DNA from: Antedon bifida
Lineage: Eukaryota > Echinodermata > Crinoidea > Comatulida > Antedonidae
DNA length: 64,000 nucleotides
NCBI GenBank assembly: GCA_963402885.1
Contig: OY727097.1
Location: 4,216,001-4,280,000 of the forward strand
Reading direction: 5' to 3'
Below the pieces are notes generated by a model. It was not told the origin of the DNA. It did no database searches and saw only the letters and a list, made by a program, of their open reading frames with translations. The position numbers and the translations under genes were made by a program. Positions 35,001-50,000 of the stretch are shown here, piece by piece; the stretch's first letter is position 1; each line of letters begins with the position of its first letter.

Positions 35001-38000
35001 AATATTTATATTTATGTCTTAATGGTCGGTTATTGAATATTTTCACGTAGACAGCCTCGGCGTAAATGCCATTCTAAAAGTTTTAAGCGGATCAGAATGT
35101 CCACGAAGGAATGTTAATTATTGCAAACAACGAGAATCGTTGAGCAAACATTAGCCGAAGAAGTGTCATAGAAGTATAGATAGGAGTTACTGCAGCAAAT
35201 TTGTATTTTTATTATTTATAAACTATATATTACTGCAGTAATTAACAGACAACATGATGAATGATCTATCAACAGTATGCTATTTTAACAAGTCTTCCTA
35301 GAAGTTACTGCACAAACTATTATTACTGCAGTAACTAACAGAGAACATTTTCTAATCTATCAAAATCAACAGTACTGTATGTTATATTTTACCAATCCTT
35401 TCTAGAAGTTACTGCAAAAACTATTATTACTGCAGTAATATCCTTCCTATGTTCTATTGTATTTAATAACACATAAATAATAGCATTGAACAATGCTGAA
35501 TAGAGCTCTAGTTATTTTCTAAAGTCTATGTACTTTATTTAATGTTCACTTATAAAATTAAATTTTATAGTGAAATATATAACTTTCAAATAAAGTTCAA
35601 AAACATTAAAAATGTTATTGCTTGTAGACAAAGACATTCTTTGTTCTGTTACTTTACGATTAATTATTTAAATACGACCATTTGGAAATTCTCAAAAGCT
35701 TTCATGTGCATAATATTTCTGGTGTATAAATAATTTGTAAATATTTTAAGTGAAGAAAAACATTAAATTCAACATTTCATTGAGATTAGAATTTCGCATT
35801 ATTTATGGTATAACTGTCTTTGAAAGAAAAATGCACAATTTTATGTTATAGAAAATTCCTTACTTTTGTTAGCCATAGATTTATCTATACAGATGTTGAA
35901 TAATCACCTCAATTTAAAACAAAATTTATGCACAGAAAAAGGTTATAAACAAAGATGAAAAAAAAAAACTTTAAAATTATTGGATGTCTTTGTATTTAAT
36001 GAAAAACATTTAATTTCCGACCAGGAGGTTCTCTTTAATCTTGGCTGATTTTGTGTTTCTGTCTTTACGTTTTCGAAATGAACTCTACTGAACATTATCA
36101 GTACTTATTAAAGTATTTTTAACGGCAATTGGTTATTTTTTAATCCTTTGCTAAAGTTTGCCGCTTTGTACTCCCAAAACTAATCCTTGATTTAAAAAAT
36201 TAATAATCGGCTATTTCCTGCTTTTTATTGTAAACTCCCATTGTTCTATGGACATAAATATGTAAAGTTAACACATTATGAATAAAACATACCTCCTGAA
36301 AACCCATCTTCCATTTCTGTTTCTGTTAGCGTTAGGCTAGATCCGCTACTCCTTCCGCTCTCTGATTGGTCCTCCCTATTTGAATGATGCCTAACTTGTT
36401 TCTAAATAAAGAAGAACATTTTATTAAATAATAAAACATAATTCATATTCCAAGCTGTATAAACAGGCATAAAGTAAATAAATATGTAGTTATTATCGCA
36501 TTCAAATTTGCATAACAGTGTATTAGTGTAGAATTTTTGAATGTGAAATAAGATTGAGATAGGATTTATATTTACTATGACTCACTGTAGACTGCAGGAA
36601 GATTAGCCCCAACCCTTGGGGGTTTTTTCGACAATAGAATTTGATTGCAGCTTACAAAATTACATGAAATAGATCAATGTATTCATGACAATAATTTGAT
36701 TATTAATCTTTAATATATGTCCTTAGATACTTCATAAGATAACCTTCAAGGGAATATTACATTATATTAATTTGAACCAAACTGGACATTAATTTGAACC
36801 AAACTGGACATTTTAGTGACATTTACAATGTTTTGATTTATTAAAATATAATTTATGTAAATTATTATAAATTTGAGAAACTCCAAACTACCCAGTGATA
36901 TACTGAAAATTAATAAATTATTTATAATATATAATACTGTAACTATAGAAAATATAAACAAAATTGGTGTTGGTTAGAGAAGGGATTAGTTGACAAGGAG
37001 AACAAACATTTGACATTCAGCCAATTTTTGGGTTCAATGTCTTGGTCTTCTGATGACCTTAAGGGTTCAAGCAACATTAACTACTGTATGTATGTTAACA
37101 TTTTTCATCGTCAAATTAATGATTTAACTCAACACATTTATGTTTCTTGTGTGGTTAGAGTACTGGTTTGCTGGTTCTAACTAATATCAGCTCTGTGTCA
37201 AACTTGTTCTGATAGTGACATCTACCAATGCATTGGCACTAGTCATCTTATAATTGGTGATTTTAACCCACTGTTGACAGTATCCTGAACACTTCTGTCC
37301 CTAGTGTTTTATTTGTGGAGATGTTAATTAGCAGATATACCAATTTCTATAGCGTTTATCTTTCAACAATGATATACTATTAAAACAATTGGTGGACATT
37401 TCTTTATTCTATGATAACCTTTGTCTTAGTTCTGTCAAAACACCTGAATGATAATTAATTAATTAAAATTTGTTGATAGACAAATTAATTAGAAGCAGAA
37501 ACTGTGACGTTACTTTGACAACATGTATTGATGAATGATTGCAATCTTTGTTGCGGGATCAACCCAGTTATTCATTCAGTTGCATTTGTTGCATCTCTTT
37601 AATGTATTTTCTTCATTAAAATTTGTTCTAAGACTTTTTAAAAGAAAAGATCATGATTATACCATGTTTTCATACAAATTACAAGATGTTACTGTACTGT
37701 AGGCCTATTGTTTAACCATGGTCTATGGTATTCGTCTTGGAACTCCTTTCCTGCTGTGAATTGTTGACAATATCATCATAACAAAATTGCAACAAAACAT
37801 ATTCAAAACTAAGAAATATTATTCAATAATGTAAACTTAGAACCATGTCATATTAATATTTGCATTATCAATTTATGCACATAACTGCATGAAGGGTCAT
37901 TGGTAGAATCATGGTTCACTTTTGATTTGTAGAAATAATTGAAATGTAGTCAACTTTGTACTGCTCTGTTAAACTTTGACCTAACATCTAATAAAGAATG

Positions 38001-41000
38001 AACACACTGCAAAGAAACCATTTATAACAAAGAGAAGAGAGAAAATTTGTTTTATGAATTATTAACTTATTTTGTGTTCCATCCACAAACTTTTCAAAGT
38101 TTTGCCTACTAATGTTAGTATAACAAGTAACAGTATGGTATTTTCAACTTTTAGGAAGAGTAATAAATTGCTATCAGAGAGATGTCCATTTATTTATAGT
38201 TTCTCTGTGTGAAGAAACAAAAAAACACGCTAAAAATGTTGATGATCACTATGAGAGATTACTAAACAAAGAAAGTAGTTTATACTGGTATCTAAATTAT
38301 TCTGCAATTCTTTTTTTTTTTAAATCTTGTCAATAATTGGTGTACTGATGATCCTATAAAACAAAGAAATATTTTGTAGCTTTAAAGCTGTTCTTAATTG
38401 TCTGTCCAGCTTTTCTACAAAATTACTAAGTACTGATGAGTGATGAAAAAAACAAAGCCAAACCAAACTTTTCCTACTTTTCTTAAAAAATGTTGAAATC
38501 CTGTTCAAAATGTGGAAATATTAATGGCCTTAATAATTGATTAATTAAACAAAGCACATATTTTATGACCACATCATCATTCTCCCAAACAAATTCTAGA
38601 CCCCAAGGACCTTTCTAACCTCTTCTAATGATCTTATTATTCCATCAGTAGCAAGTGTTGAAATGATACCAATAAAAGTCTTTTAGGCTGGAGTCAAGGC
38701 CTGCTCTCACCAGTTTGCCAATCTTTCTTCACATATAAACAGATGGTAAAGGAATGTCCAACTATGTGAGGTTGTACAGTGAAAGAACTGTGTTTACGAA
38801 CTTTGTAGTTTGTATGAATAACTTTTGAAAATGTTATAAAACAAAAAGCCAATTCATTCATAAATTATGAAGTTAATCGGTTCATAGATTGTATGTTTGT
38901 GTAAAGTAGTTACTTTTAAAAATGTCTGTGATAAGCTTATGTTTATGAACATACTGTACAGTATGTAGTAATGATGCAGAAATTATAATATTCATATATC
39001 TTTTTTTTGTCCTATAAAATCTCTCCATTCTTCCATTTTATTTTCATAGTTTGATGCCTTTTATCATTATTCCTAATTTATCTGTTCATGTTTTCATGAT
39101 ATTATTATTAATGATGAAGATAATGTAAATATAAGCATAATGATAATAACATTATGGGTTATTATCGTTATAAATATTATCAAAAACAAATCTTTAGGAA
39201 AGATATCAGTTTTAGCACTATACAGCTCAGCCAGCAAGTGTATTAAATTACAATACAATTGCGATGTAAGTTTATTTAAAACGTAATTAATTTAACATAA
39301 TATGTTACCAAGACATGCTGGCCATTAAAGAAATTATAATTCAAGATGTTTAATGTTTGAGTAATTATATTTCAGTACGAGCAATTCTAACATTTTTTTT
39401 ATGATATGAATGACATCCAGCTAAATTAGAATTTGATTCTTTATAGTTTTGTTATTATTTACACTAAATGTGATTTCACACACAAGTTTCCCAAGGCCAT
39501 TTTGTACATACCTCAACTTTAGTAATATATTTCCATGATGACAACTGCAAGTGTGAAACTTACTTTGTTTTTAATATTTCTACATCTACAAATTTGTTAC
39601 ATTGATTTATTAAAAATTGTCGCTGAACAACAGTCTCACAGATGCATCAACTTTTGATAAACGAAACATTAATTATTAGTTCACATCTGGTTTTAATTTT
39701 ACTATTAGAAAAAATAATAATTGTAGAAAAAAATATGGCTGGGCAATAGATATAATAAGTTATCATTCATATGTTTGAATGCTTTGAGTGTTGGTATGAC
39801 ACGCCGTATGGCACGCCATATGACCTTCTGGCAGCAGTGATTATTCAACTCTTTTCAATTCCTCCACACTCGTGTGAGGTTTAAAATATTGCCTAAAGCT
39901 TTGTCTACACTATCAAACTTTATGTGACAAAAAATGTGATGTGCCCATACATGGACATGATGATGATGTCATATCAGTACCATATTTGCGAATATCACTA
40001 CCATATTTGGGCACATCGCACTTTTTGTCAAACTAGTTTGATACAGTAGTGTAGGCAGAGCAATTGAATTATGCTGTGTGAAGGGATTTATGTACAAGAA
40101 AATACTTTATTTTATTTGTAGAAAACAATTTTCTAAACTCATTGTCAATTTTCATTGCATTTAGAAGATTGAAAATGTGAAGAATTTTATCATGGAAACA
40201 TATCAACGTTTTTGTTGCAATTATGCAATTTGCAAATATATTACACATTAGGAAGATTGAAAATATGAGTAATTTTAAACAAAAAATCTCAAATTACAGA
40301 AAAAAATTCCAATTAAGATTTCCTATAAACACCTTTCTTACAGTTATGACATTTATAAAATTTAATTGGAAGCCAAAGAATTTTTTTTTAATAATTCCAA
40401 GCACACAATATGCCTTTAAGGGGTTTTATTTAACTTTTATGGAGGCGCTAGTAACAGGTATACTGTAGAAGTCTTATAATTTAATTAATTTGATAATCTA
40501 GGACCGATCCTTTTGTGGTCAGTGAGGCGAGGTCAGCAACGTATGCCTTAAATCTTGGTATGATTTCAACATTTGCCAGTAAGAACAACCGTCTTAGATC
40601 TTTAATTTAGATGGACAGCAAAAGATAAACTGGTTTCCTCTGTCCCCCCGTGTCAACTACCCCACTGGCACACAAGCATTTGTAATAAATAGTGAAGTGG
40701 TCAAGGCAAAAATATATGACTTTAATTAATTAGTAGATCTCGGAATGATCAATAAAAAAAGAATAGGGAGGGATATTCCTGAACTGTACAAACCTTAAAG
40801 CTCTGTCTACACTATCAAACTTTATGTGACAACAAAATGTGATGTGCCCAAATATATATATCGACATCATCATGTCATATCGCTACTATATTTGGGTAGA
40901 CTAAAACTTAAATTTAAATAAATTATAATTGAATTAAAAGTACTGCAGTATATTCTTAATTTCTGAAGTAATACCATTTATAGAACTCCCTGATTACAGA

Positions 41001-44000
41001 TAAGTCGCTACTAAAAATACTAAATAGTCCTACTGAATTTTAATCCTTTCATATAAGCCCACCTGTCCTCTAACCATTACTACTAATTATCTGTTGAAGG
41101 GTAACAAGGCTTATACCCAATAGTATTTATCAGCCCTATGGCTACAGTATGTAACTATAACATATTTCTTCATTCATATTTCTAACAGCAATAAAAATAC
41201 CTTTTTTCATGTTCTTTCCATTTGAGTTCCAAGCCTATTACATTAGTCACATTAACCTAGAAACAATCTTACAATTTTCTATTTTAAAAAAAAATGGTTA
41301 TTATTCCTTGTCAATCTTTCATATACATGGGAAAAAACAAACAGGGGAAATATGCTAATCCCAAGGTCATGTTCTGAATTTCTATTGGTTTTGACTTCAT
41401 TATGCATATGATATTTAGATACTGATTAATGTATACGAAAATGTACCCAATTCATCAAATTGCCAGGGGTTGATGACCAATCTGTGTGAAATATTACCGA
41501 TTTTATGAGACGGAAAATTATAACATTGCGCATGGCGCATTTTAGTAATGTAGAATATGTATTAACATTTTAAATTGCTGATAAAATTGTGTTATTTTTA
41601 AGTGAAACAACCTTGGAAGCATTGGGAATTATAATCAATTGTTTTACTTTACTGAAAAAATTGTTCCATGTCTTTGTACACTGTGTCAATAACACCTTAA
41701 AAAACCCAACAAAATGTTCCATAATAGGGGTGTCCCCTGGATATAAGTTGGCTGTAGTGCTAAATATATAAAGGAAAATTTCCCCTTAATAGCAGTGTCC
41801 ACCTGAATGGAGTTGTCCCAAATGAAGGGTTCTACTCTATTAAAAAAATCAAAATATTAATCCTCTATTCTTAAAAACTATTTCATTAATTAAAAATTAA
41901 GTATTAAAAACATTACCAAAATAAAATCCGATATTAACTATAGTTATTTTTCAAACACAAGGACACATAAACTTTTTCGACCACACCCAGAATTCCAAAC
42001 TCCTTAATCAGAAAGCTGAAGAATATTGGACCATAATCCTTTCATGACTGAACATACAATAACATTTAAATAATAAATGAAAACCTTCTAGTTTAATATG
42101 ACACAGTTTGAAATTACGTTGCTGAATTAATTGTCTTGTTATTTAATTTAATACAGATTGCTGAATACATATACAGTTAGCGCTAGTTTAGCTAAGAGAT
42201 GACATTTATTTAAAAACATCTTCGTATGAATATTTTTCATTAATGTAATGTTACAATATGTCAACAGAAACTAGATATTTCAAGTCTAATATATAAGATC
42301 AGCATAAAAATGGGTAAAATAGATCAATTACCTTACTATCTGGGTCATCAGTAAAACCTGATTGAATCAAGTTTCTGATAAATCCTAGCTCGTGTCCCAC
42401 ATGGGTGCTTGCTCCGACATCAAACGGTACCACCCCATTCGTTTAAATTCAAAACTAACGACAACGAGAAGGCTTTACAAGCGAAAAATCCATATTCATG
42501 TTGATGTCTTTCTAAGCTATTGAAACACTGCGTGCATGCATGATGTTGAATAGGGTGATTGGCAACGATAATGACATTCAAACTATCTACTGACTTTTAA
42601 TGCTGATAATGAATACACAACACAGACGCAGATCAAATTCGTTCTCATAAGAATATCCGATGTAATAAATTTCACGTTGAGGTAAGGGATCATGTCAAAA
42701 TGTTCCTACTGCAGTAACTGCAATTATTGTCAATGTTTAATGCCATAATTGTAATTATTATGTAATTGCAGTAATCAGTAGGTCAAGTATTTACTGTGGT
42801 AGTTGCAATGATTGCGGTAAAAATTTCTAAATGCAAAAATATTTTATGGTTTAATTTTAGTTTAATTTGGTTTTAGAGAACTTGTATTTTATATTTAGAC
42901 CTTTATATTGAATGAAAGAGAATTTTGTTTAAAGAGTTGTGTTCTATATACTGTAGCTATTATTATTCTCTACCACTACTAGCTGTCAGATATTATCAAT
43001 GTTTTAAATACAAGTAATTACTTTAATGTCATTAACATTGCAGACATATCTAATTCTGTCTTGTAAAAATCTGCAATGCATTTTACCGGCGAAAACACAT
43101 TAATGTTTTCAAACAGTGGAACTCTTCTCTAAAGTACTTACTCCATGAATTCCAAAGATATCTGAAACATATATATTGTATTCCCCCTATACCAATGTTA
43201 AATGTATTTTAGGGTAAATGCTAAACTAAAGATGAAAGCTCCAAAAACCATGCGCAAATCTTCTCTAAACTAATTTTAAGTAGTAATCAAAATATTAACT
43301 TATCATGACTTTGAAGTTTTACTTTTTTTAATCGAAAAAGTCAAATTATGTTATTGTTAGTATATTTAAACAATTTTTGACAAAAATGCTTCCTCACATA
43401 CAGTAGATCTCCTTCAATTTGTCCCTGAATTTTATAAAAAAAATTATTATAATTACTTTTAAGTAGTTGTCAACAGCCATCAGAAGTTGGTCAGGCGTAA
43501 GGTCTGGTGGGGGCGGTCTTGGATTACGCTCAAGTGACATCTTGTCTTTTCCAGACGGTCGATGACTACTAATAATATTTGGTTCGCTTGTCGACATAAT
43601 ACCTGTAAAATTGAAAATCGTTTTTTATGGATTAAACAATTTAAATATTTTAAAATTCATGTTAGTATTACATTAATACTTAAGTAAGAATAATATTAAT
43701 GCTCAAGAATCTATAACTTACATCATCAAATATAGATGTAAATTGATATATTTTAAAATAAACTAATAATGACAAAAATAATTACGAAAAAGTAATGATA
43801 TTAACGCGCAATTCCCTTAGCGGTCAATTCTTCATGCATCAATGCTTTCCACTCAATATTAAGTGACTAAACTAAATGACCATTCAGTCAATTAATAATA
43901 AAATCTATATCACGCATAAAATAAAAAGGATATTCTTACGTTAATGTTCATACCCACAATAAGTTGTGTAATTGCCAATCGATTTTTCTCGTTAAGTAGA

Positions 44001-47000
44001 TGGGTAAAAAGAAAATCTCATCCAAGATATGACCCGTTTTTGATCGTGAGCGTAATAAGATTACGGGTAGTATTAGAGTTATGAAGATTGAAAAGCCTGC
44101 AATAGCTATGATGGATTGGCCAAGTTATAATCCGCTACAATCATGATAATCGTCATCTCTTAGCCGAACGCTCTATCTCTTATTGTAATTGGTTGAATGG
44201 TGCATTCTGAATTTCTTGTATGTTGATATTAGAGCAAAGTATCGTAAACAAAGATGAATAAGAGTATACGCGCACACAATTGTAAACAAAGATGCCAGTT
44301 TTAATTCCACAATAATTGGATGTATCATAAACACAAATTTGTTTAAAAAGATTGAGTAATCCTTTGAAATTGGATTTAAGATCTTCATCTATTTCATAAA
44401 CAGACAAGTATAAGAAAAGTCAATGGAGGGCACCGCAAACCAATAATGGCGCAAGTTCAAGGGATTCCTCCTCTACCATAGTTGTGGCAGTAAAATAAGT
44501 TTTCTTGGATAAAGACTTCACAATACAGGTTCAGTGTACATCTGGCTCTTGCAGACTTTAGGCTTATAGAAATCAGTAAATCCTTTGGAAGAGTAGCTGG
44601 GGTGGGGGGGGGGGAGGGGGGGCGACCCATGTGAGATGGTACATCTCAGCCCTGTCAAAAGGATGGCTGAAGGAGTGATGACATCAGACCCATTACAGCC
44701 AATGATGCTAATTATGATTACGAGTATTGTAAATTTGATAATTTGCTTGTGTTAAAAATTGATTTACACATAAAAAAATATTTTTAATTTAATTTTAATT
44801 GCTTCAGGTACATGAAACATGGAACATGATTATCACCATCAAAAGAGATTCATATTATGTTCTACCAATAAAATGAGTCATGCTTGAAACAAGTAGAAAA
44901 GGTTATGAGGTCTCAAAGACAATTGGATGCTGCTAATTTATTCAACATCTTAAAAAGCTTTATTAGCAATAAAAATGTACACAAACAAAGTAAAGATGAT
45001 ACCATTCTACTGGTATATCAATAAAATTAGTCATAAGTTAAAGGGGTTATGAGGTTAAAAGTAACATTTAATTACACAATACTAATTTACCTACCATCAG
45101 AAAGACTGTTAAAACTGCTTTCAAAAGAATAATTTTTTGGACAGCCACAAATAATTCTATCAACATGTTTATGTTTTTCCAACAATCTTTGGCATGATAT
45201 AAAGGAGAGAGGTGTGGCTATGAAAAGCGAGAAGGAATTTAAAATTAATATCAACAATGTGTTCTAGCCATGAATCAATGTCTAACGATTATCAAGCCAA
45301 CATCAATCAAAGAGCTATACCGACGACAAGACCTACAAATATCAGCGGTTAAACAGATTACTTTGCGATGTACTTTACGAAGTTTGCCAAAACACATTTT
45401 TTTTTCCTTTTATACCAATCCAAAAGCAAGAAACCCACTAATTACAGAATGGATATCATGCTTATAAATAAGTCTCACTTAAGGCTTAATAATTATGGAG
45501 TAAAAATAGCAATGAGCTACAATCCTGCCTGGTTTAAATCCCGGACATTGGGATTGGATCCTTGAAATTAGGATTGGAAGGCAAGCATGTTTACCACCAA
45601 GCTACTCCTCAACTATAAACTTGAGAAGAAAAGAAAATTGGAGAATAAATAGAATGCTTTAAAAAATGCTTTTGTATCTGTTATAGGTGATTTTCTTTCG
45701 GACAAAATTAGATTTTCCTCTAGAGCATTTTTACTATATTTTATTTTTGCAAAACCAAATTAAAAACTAGACTTTTCTATTAGAGTTTTTAATATCATAT
45801 TTTTACCATAAGAAATCGATCTATATTATGTTGTGATCATGTTTCCTAAAGTAAAGCCCATAAGATACAGATATTTTCCTTTTATCATGTTTCTTAAGAA
45901 AGAGTAAGTTTGATTGAACGATAGTTGATACATTGTAACATGATGGTTGTATAGTGAAAAACGATCGAGATTAATGCACCCACAAGTGACGTTTGATACG
46001 TATTATGAGCGACATTTTGAGAACATAGATTTAGAATTACATTTTCACATTTAATTTACAAATATAGATTTTTAACTTAAAGAAATTCAGACGGCGACGG
46101 CGACAGAAGGCTGGATAAAAATATCTATACTGTAAAGTAGCTTCTTCTGACTAATAATATCTCTAATCTCTATATATACATGGAGAGTTGGAGATAATTT
46201 ATTTCAGATTTTATTAAATTATTATATTATATACACCATATTTTCTCGAAGTATTAATTTCAAGGGAATTGCTATTTTTACGCATTTAAGAATTGTTTTA
46301 ATTACTTGCTATATACAAAGCATTAACACTCATTCGGTGAGAATTAGCCAAACCCTTTTGGGATTTAGTAACTATGCGAGTGTTTATCAAAATTTAATCT
46401 ATATTAATCAATGTCTTACTGCCTATATTAAAGTGATTTATAATATTTATTATTGTTTGAAAATTGAAAATCTTTCAATCCAAAACAATAAACTTTGGTA
46501 CAGTACACGCTCTTTTTCTATTGGAGTTACATTGTGGTCTATTGGAGTTACATTGTGATTTAGCTTGTTCAGTGTTAAAACGGCTAAACCCTGCAATTAG
46601 CAATACCTGTGATCAAATGCACAAAGTTGTATAATCCAATGAGAAGCTATTTTTATTGATTGTTAAAAGTTCTGAAATCTATCAGAGTTTGGATGTATGA
46701 AACCTAAACTAAGTTATATTGGTGTTATTGACATGGATGTATAAAGATAGGTATCTGATCATGAGCATGTAGAATATAATTCGAATCAGCTTATTCTATG
46801 CATGATTAACTCTAGTGCGTGTGAACACACATACTATATAGGAATACTCAAAACATAAAAAGCACACTAACTAAAAGACTTGGGACAATTTTTTCTGTAC
46901 AATTCATATAGCAATATTCTATTTCTTTACAGAATTTCATTACAACTTTATTACAGATAATACATTTTCCAACAACATTGTGCTTGACAATTCAGTTAAC

Positions 47001-50000
47001 TTCTATAAACACAAATTCATCAAAGCCAATTTGTTATCTAAACATTCACTTTAGTAATGCACTACTGTCTAAACAACTAACATCTTCTATTTTATGATTT
47101 CTATTAATATTTCTGAATAACAATTGGATTTATATTAATGATAATAGAATAATGTACAAATAGACAACATATGTTAAATGTACTTGTACTGTACTTCGTA
47201 GTCAATTGAGCTTATTTGTTCTCCTAATAACTATTGTACCGTATAGTAGTAGTTAGTAGTAGTATGATGATGATGTAATCAAATTTTTCAGCTCTTTTTT
47301 AAATATCTTTTACTTAAATTTTCTCCTAAATAAACAATATTTACCTGAAACTAAAAATCTAGCATATACTGTGTTATACATGTACGCAATACTAATTTAT
47401 CCCTAGTAGCTATACTCATTACGGTAAATGTATAAACCACATAAATACATCTAAAATCCACTTAAAATTCAAACTGCCAATTTTGATTAATACAAAAACA
47501 TACAAGATTGTATAACAATTACTACAATGCCAAATATACAATGTTACAAATTAGGACATGCTGCCTAGAACCTAAGAATGCCATAAGCTGTGTAAATCAC
47601 TGTGTTGAAGTTAAAACGTGTGAAGAGTTATTTACCATTACAAAAGAAATAACAATTACTCTCAGCATAAGAACACAATTCATCACTGTAAACACTATGG
47701 GTATTATTTTTGTCAGTAATTTATTTAAAAAGGCAAGGTGTTTTTTTAGGATAATTGAATTAAAGCAGTTTTAGATGCTGTTGTGAAGTATGTTGGGTTA
47801 AAAGTAAGTGTAAAAACATGTCAATAAAATGTATGTAGTGTAATCGTTAATGCTGTAATATATAGTATTAGTATATCTCTTTGGATTCAATACTAATAAC
47901 GAAATTGTACAGAGTGCCTACCTATCTACAACATTTAACTACCAAGCTGTATAAACAGATGAGTTTGAACCATGGTTGTGGGTGGGTGGTACTTTTTATC
48001 TAATACCACATATTTATATTTCAGCACTGTTTTTTTCCTTTTCATAATATACACATTATCAACACCTTTTTAATACTTTTACCATATTGTTTTCCTACTT
48101 TATTTAAAATTATTTCTAATATAACTTCAACTAGGAATTATTACTTGACATAAGAAAAATCACCTTAGGATGAAAACTCCCTAGGGTTCAACGTTCTATT
48201 CACTTCAGAAAAAAATTGCCGAAAGCACTGCAACCTTTACTTATGAATCATACGATATAAGGAGTGGATATCAAGAGCATTAACTGATACGAACACAGAT
48301 GTTGTTTAAGAAACAGCATTGTTGGCCACATCAATATAGTCAATTGTTCTCATTTCTGTTCTAGTAATCGGTGAGCAAGGCAATGAGTATTAAATTTCTC
48401 CTCATTTGGATAGCTTTCCCACATGAAAATTATCAATACTTGTACTTAAAATGTTCTGAATTAACAGCAAAGTTGATGCACAAATTGCTTTCATAAACTG
48501 AGACCCAATTCAGTTGAAAATGATTAGTATTAAACTTCCGTCATATTTATTTTCTATGTTAGAAAAATTAGACCCTAATGCTGTGATTAGCAGACGGTTA
48601 TTAAGGAAAATTTGTCAGATAGAATCTGACAAACGAATTTGAATGAACTTTAAATACAAAACGATTTATTGCGTGCAATTCAGGTAATATTTGTAGTTAT
48701 TTATGTTTTTAAAACAGTGACTAATCAAGGAAATATTGTAAGATTCTAACGAGCTAATGACGGTTAATTCTAACCGATAATTATGATAGAAGTACACTGA
48801 CATTTTCATCAATGTTTATGGGAAGATGACGTGTGACATAACGACAATGGTCAAACATGATATAAATTTCATAGTTCATAGAAAACCAGGCCATGTATAG
48901 AATTCAAAATTTCAACTTTACGATACAACAAAACTATTAAATTTATAGTGTTATGGTACTGGTAGTTGTGCTGATGAAGAAAAAGTGAATGTACGAAACA
49001 GGAATCAAAGGAAGATTAATTAAATTTAGTTCTCTCACCCACCAAAAAGAGGTGTCTCCCTAAAAGGAACTGTAGAGTATGTATTGTAAAAAGTATTTTA
49101 ATGATATCTGTCACAACACAAAGATCTTTCAGAGGTGGGTCAAATCATTTTTTTACCTTATTCCAAGAAATCATTACATTAATGAAAGAAGAAAGAATGA
49201 AAGCATTTCCATATGCAGTGAACGCCTGACATTACATTGTTGGGTTTGTCTGTATGTTAAGGTTAATCTGCAGTGGAATAAAATCAGCCTTAGGTGATTA
49301 ATTAAGCCAATGTATTAAGAGGCAGCTGCAAAACACATGACATAACAGAATAAACTTTATACTGCACAATGTAAATTTTTCAACATAAAGTATATACAAG
49401 TACTTCAGTGTATGCAGTGGTATAACGCTGGGTAATTGCATTGAGCTTCTTATGCTCTGGGACCTCTATAGTCTAAAGATCTGGTGCCCCTGAGATTAGC
49501 CAGTGCTCATAGCTGTTACGCCACATAGTGTACGGAGTATTCAAGACAGAGATGGGCAAAATAACTCAATCAAAAACATTTTTGGCAACATGATGTTAGT
49601 AGGATTAAATTCTCATCAACATCAATCTTTCAATTTGAGAGAACATACTGTAGACACTATGTTAATTCATTGTACACATGCAGGAACATGTGCTTTCTCT
49701 CTTGTTCCTAAAAACATGAACAACAAAACAATATGTATAGGTCATGAAAATCAACAACTAATGAACCAATATGAGTAGGTCATAGGTCATTGCAAATTAA
49801 AAGCTCTCTATTTATATACCTAATGCAACAATAATGTTTAAAATGATTCCTTTGCCATTAATAAAACATCTACAGAGAGGAATACGCAGTGCTTCTAAAT
49901 GTGTAAGATATATTATCTCACAAAATAAATATGCAAATTTAATGTACTGCTGCTACTTTCAGTAATTAGCATTAATATTTTATATAATATTTCATTCTGT

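Larger units (their letters stand above)
36402..42331 (-). other. 5.9-kb teneurin intron, repeats only
   Basis: AT-rich intron. It holds a 22-bp exact duplication (36766-36809), MITE-C copies 4 and 5, and a dispersed repeat at 41700-41845. I see no exon or RNA gene. Confidence 0.6.

Noticed and set aside
47508-47774. 88-codon plus-strand frame with four Cys
   Set aside because: It has no homology that I recognise, no splice context and ordinary AT-rich composition. Random frames of this size are expected in a window this long.
49503-49778. 91-codon plus-strand frame in the teneurin intron
   Set aside because: It has no domain, signal peptide or splice support, and adjoins repeat-like sequence.
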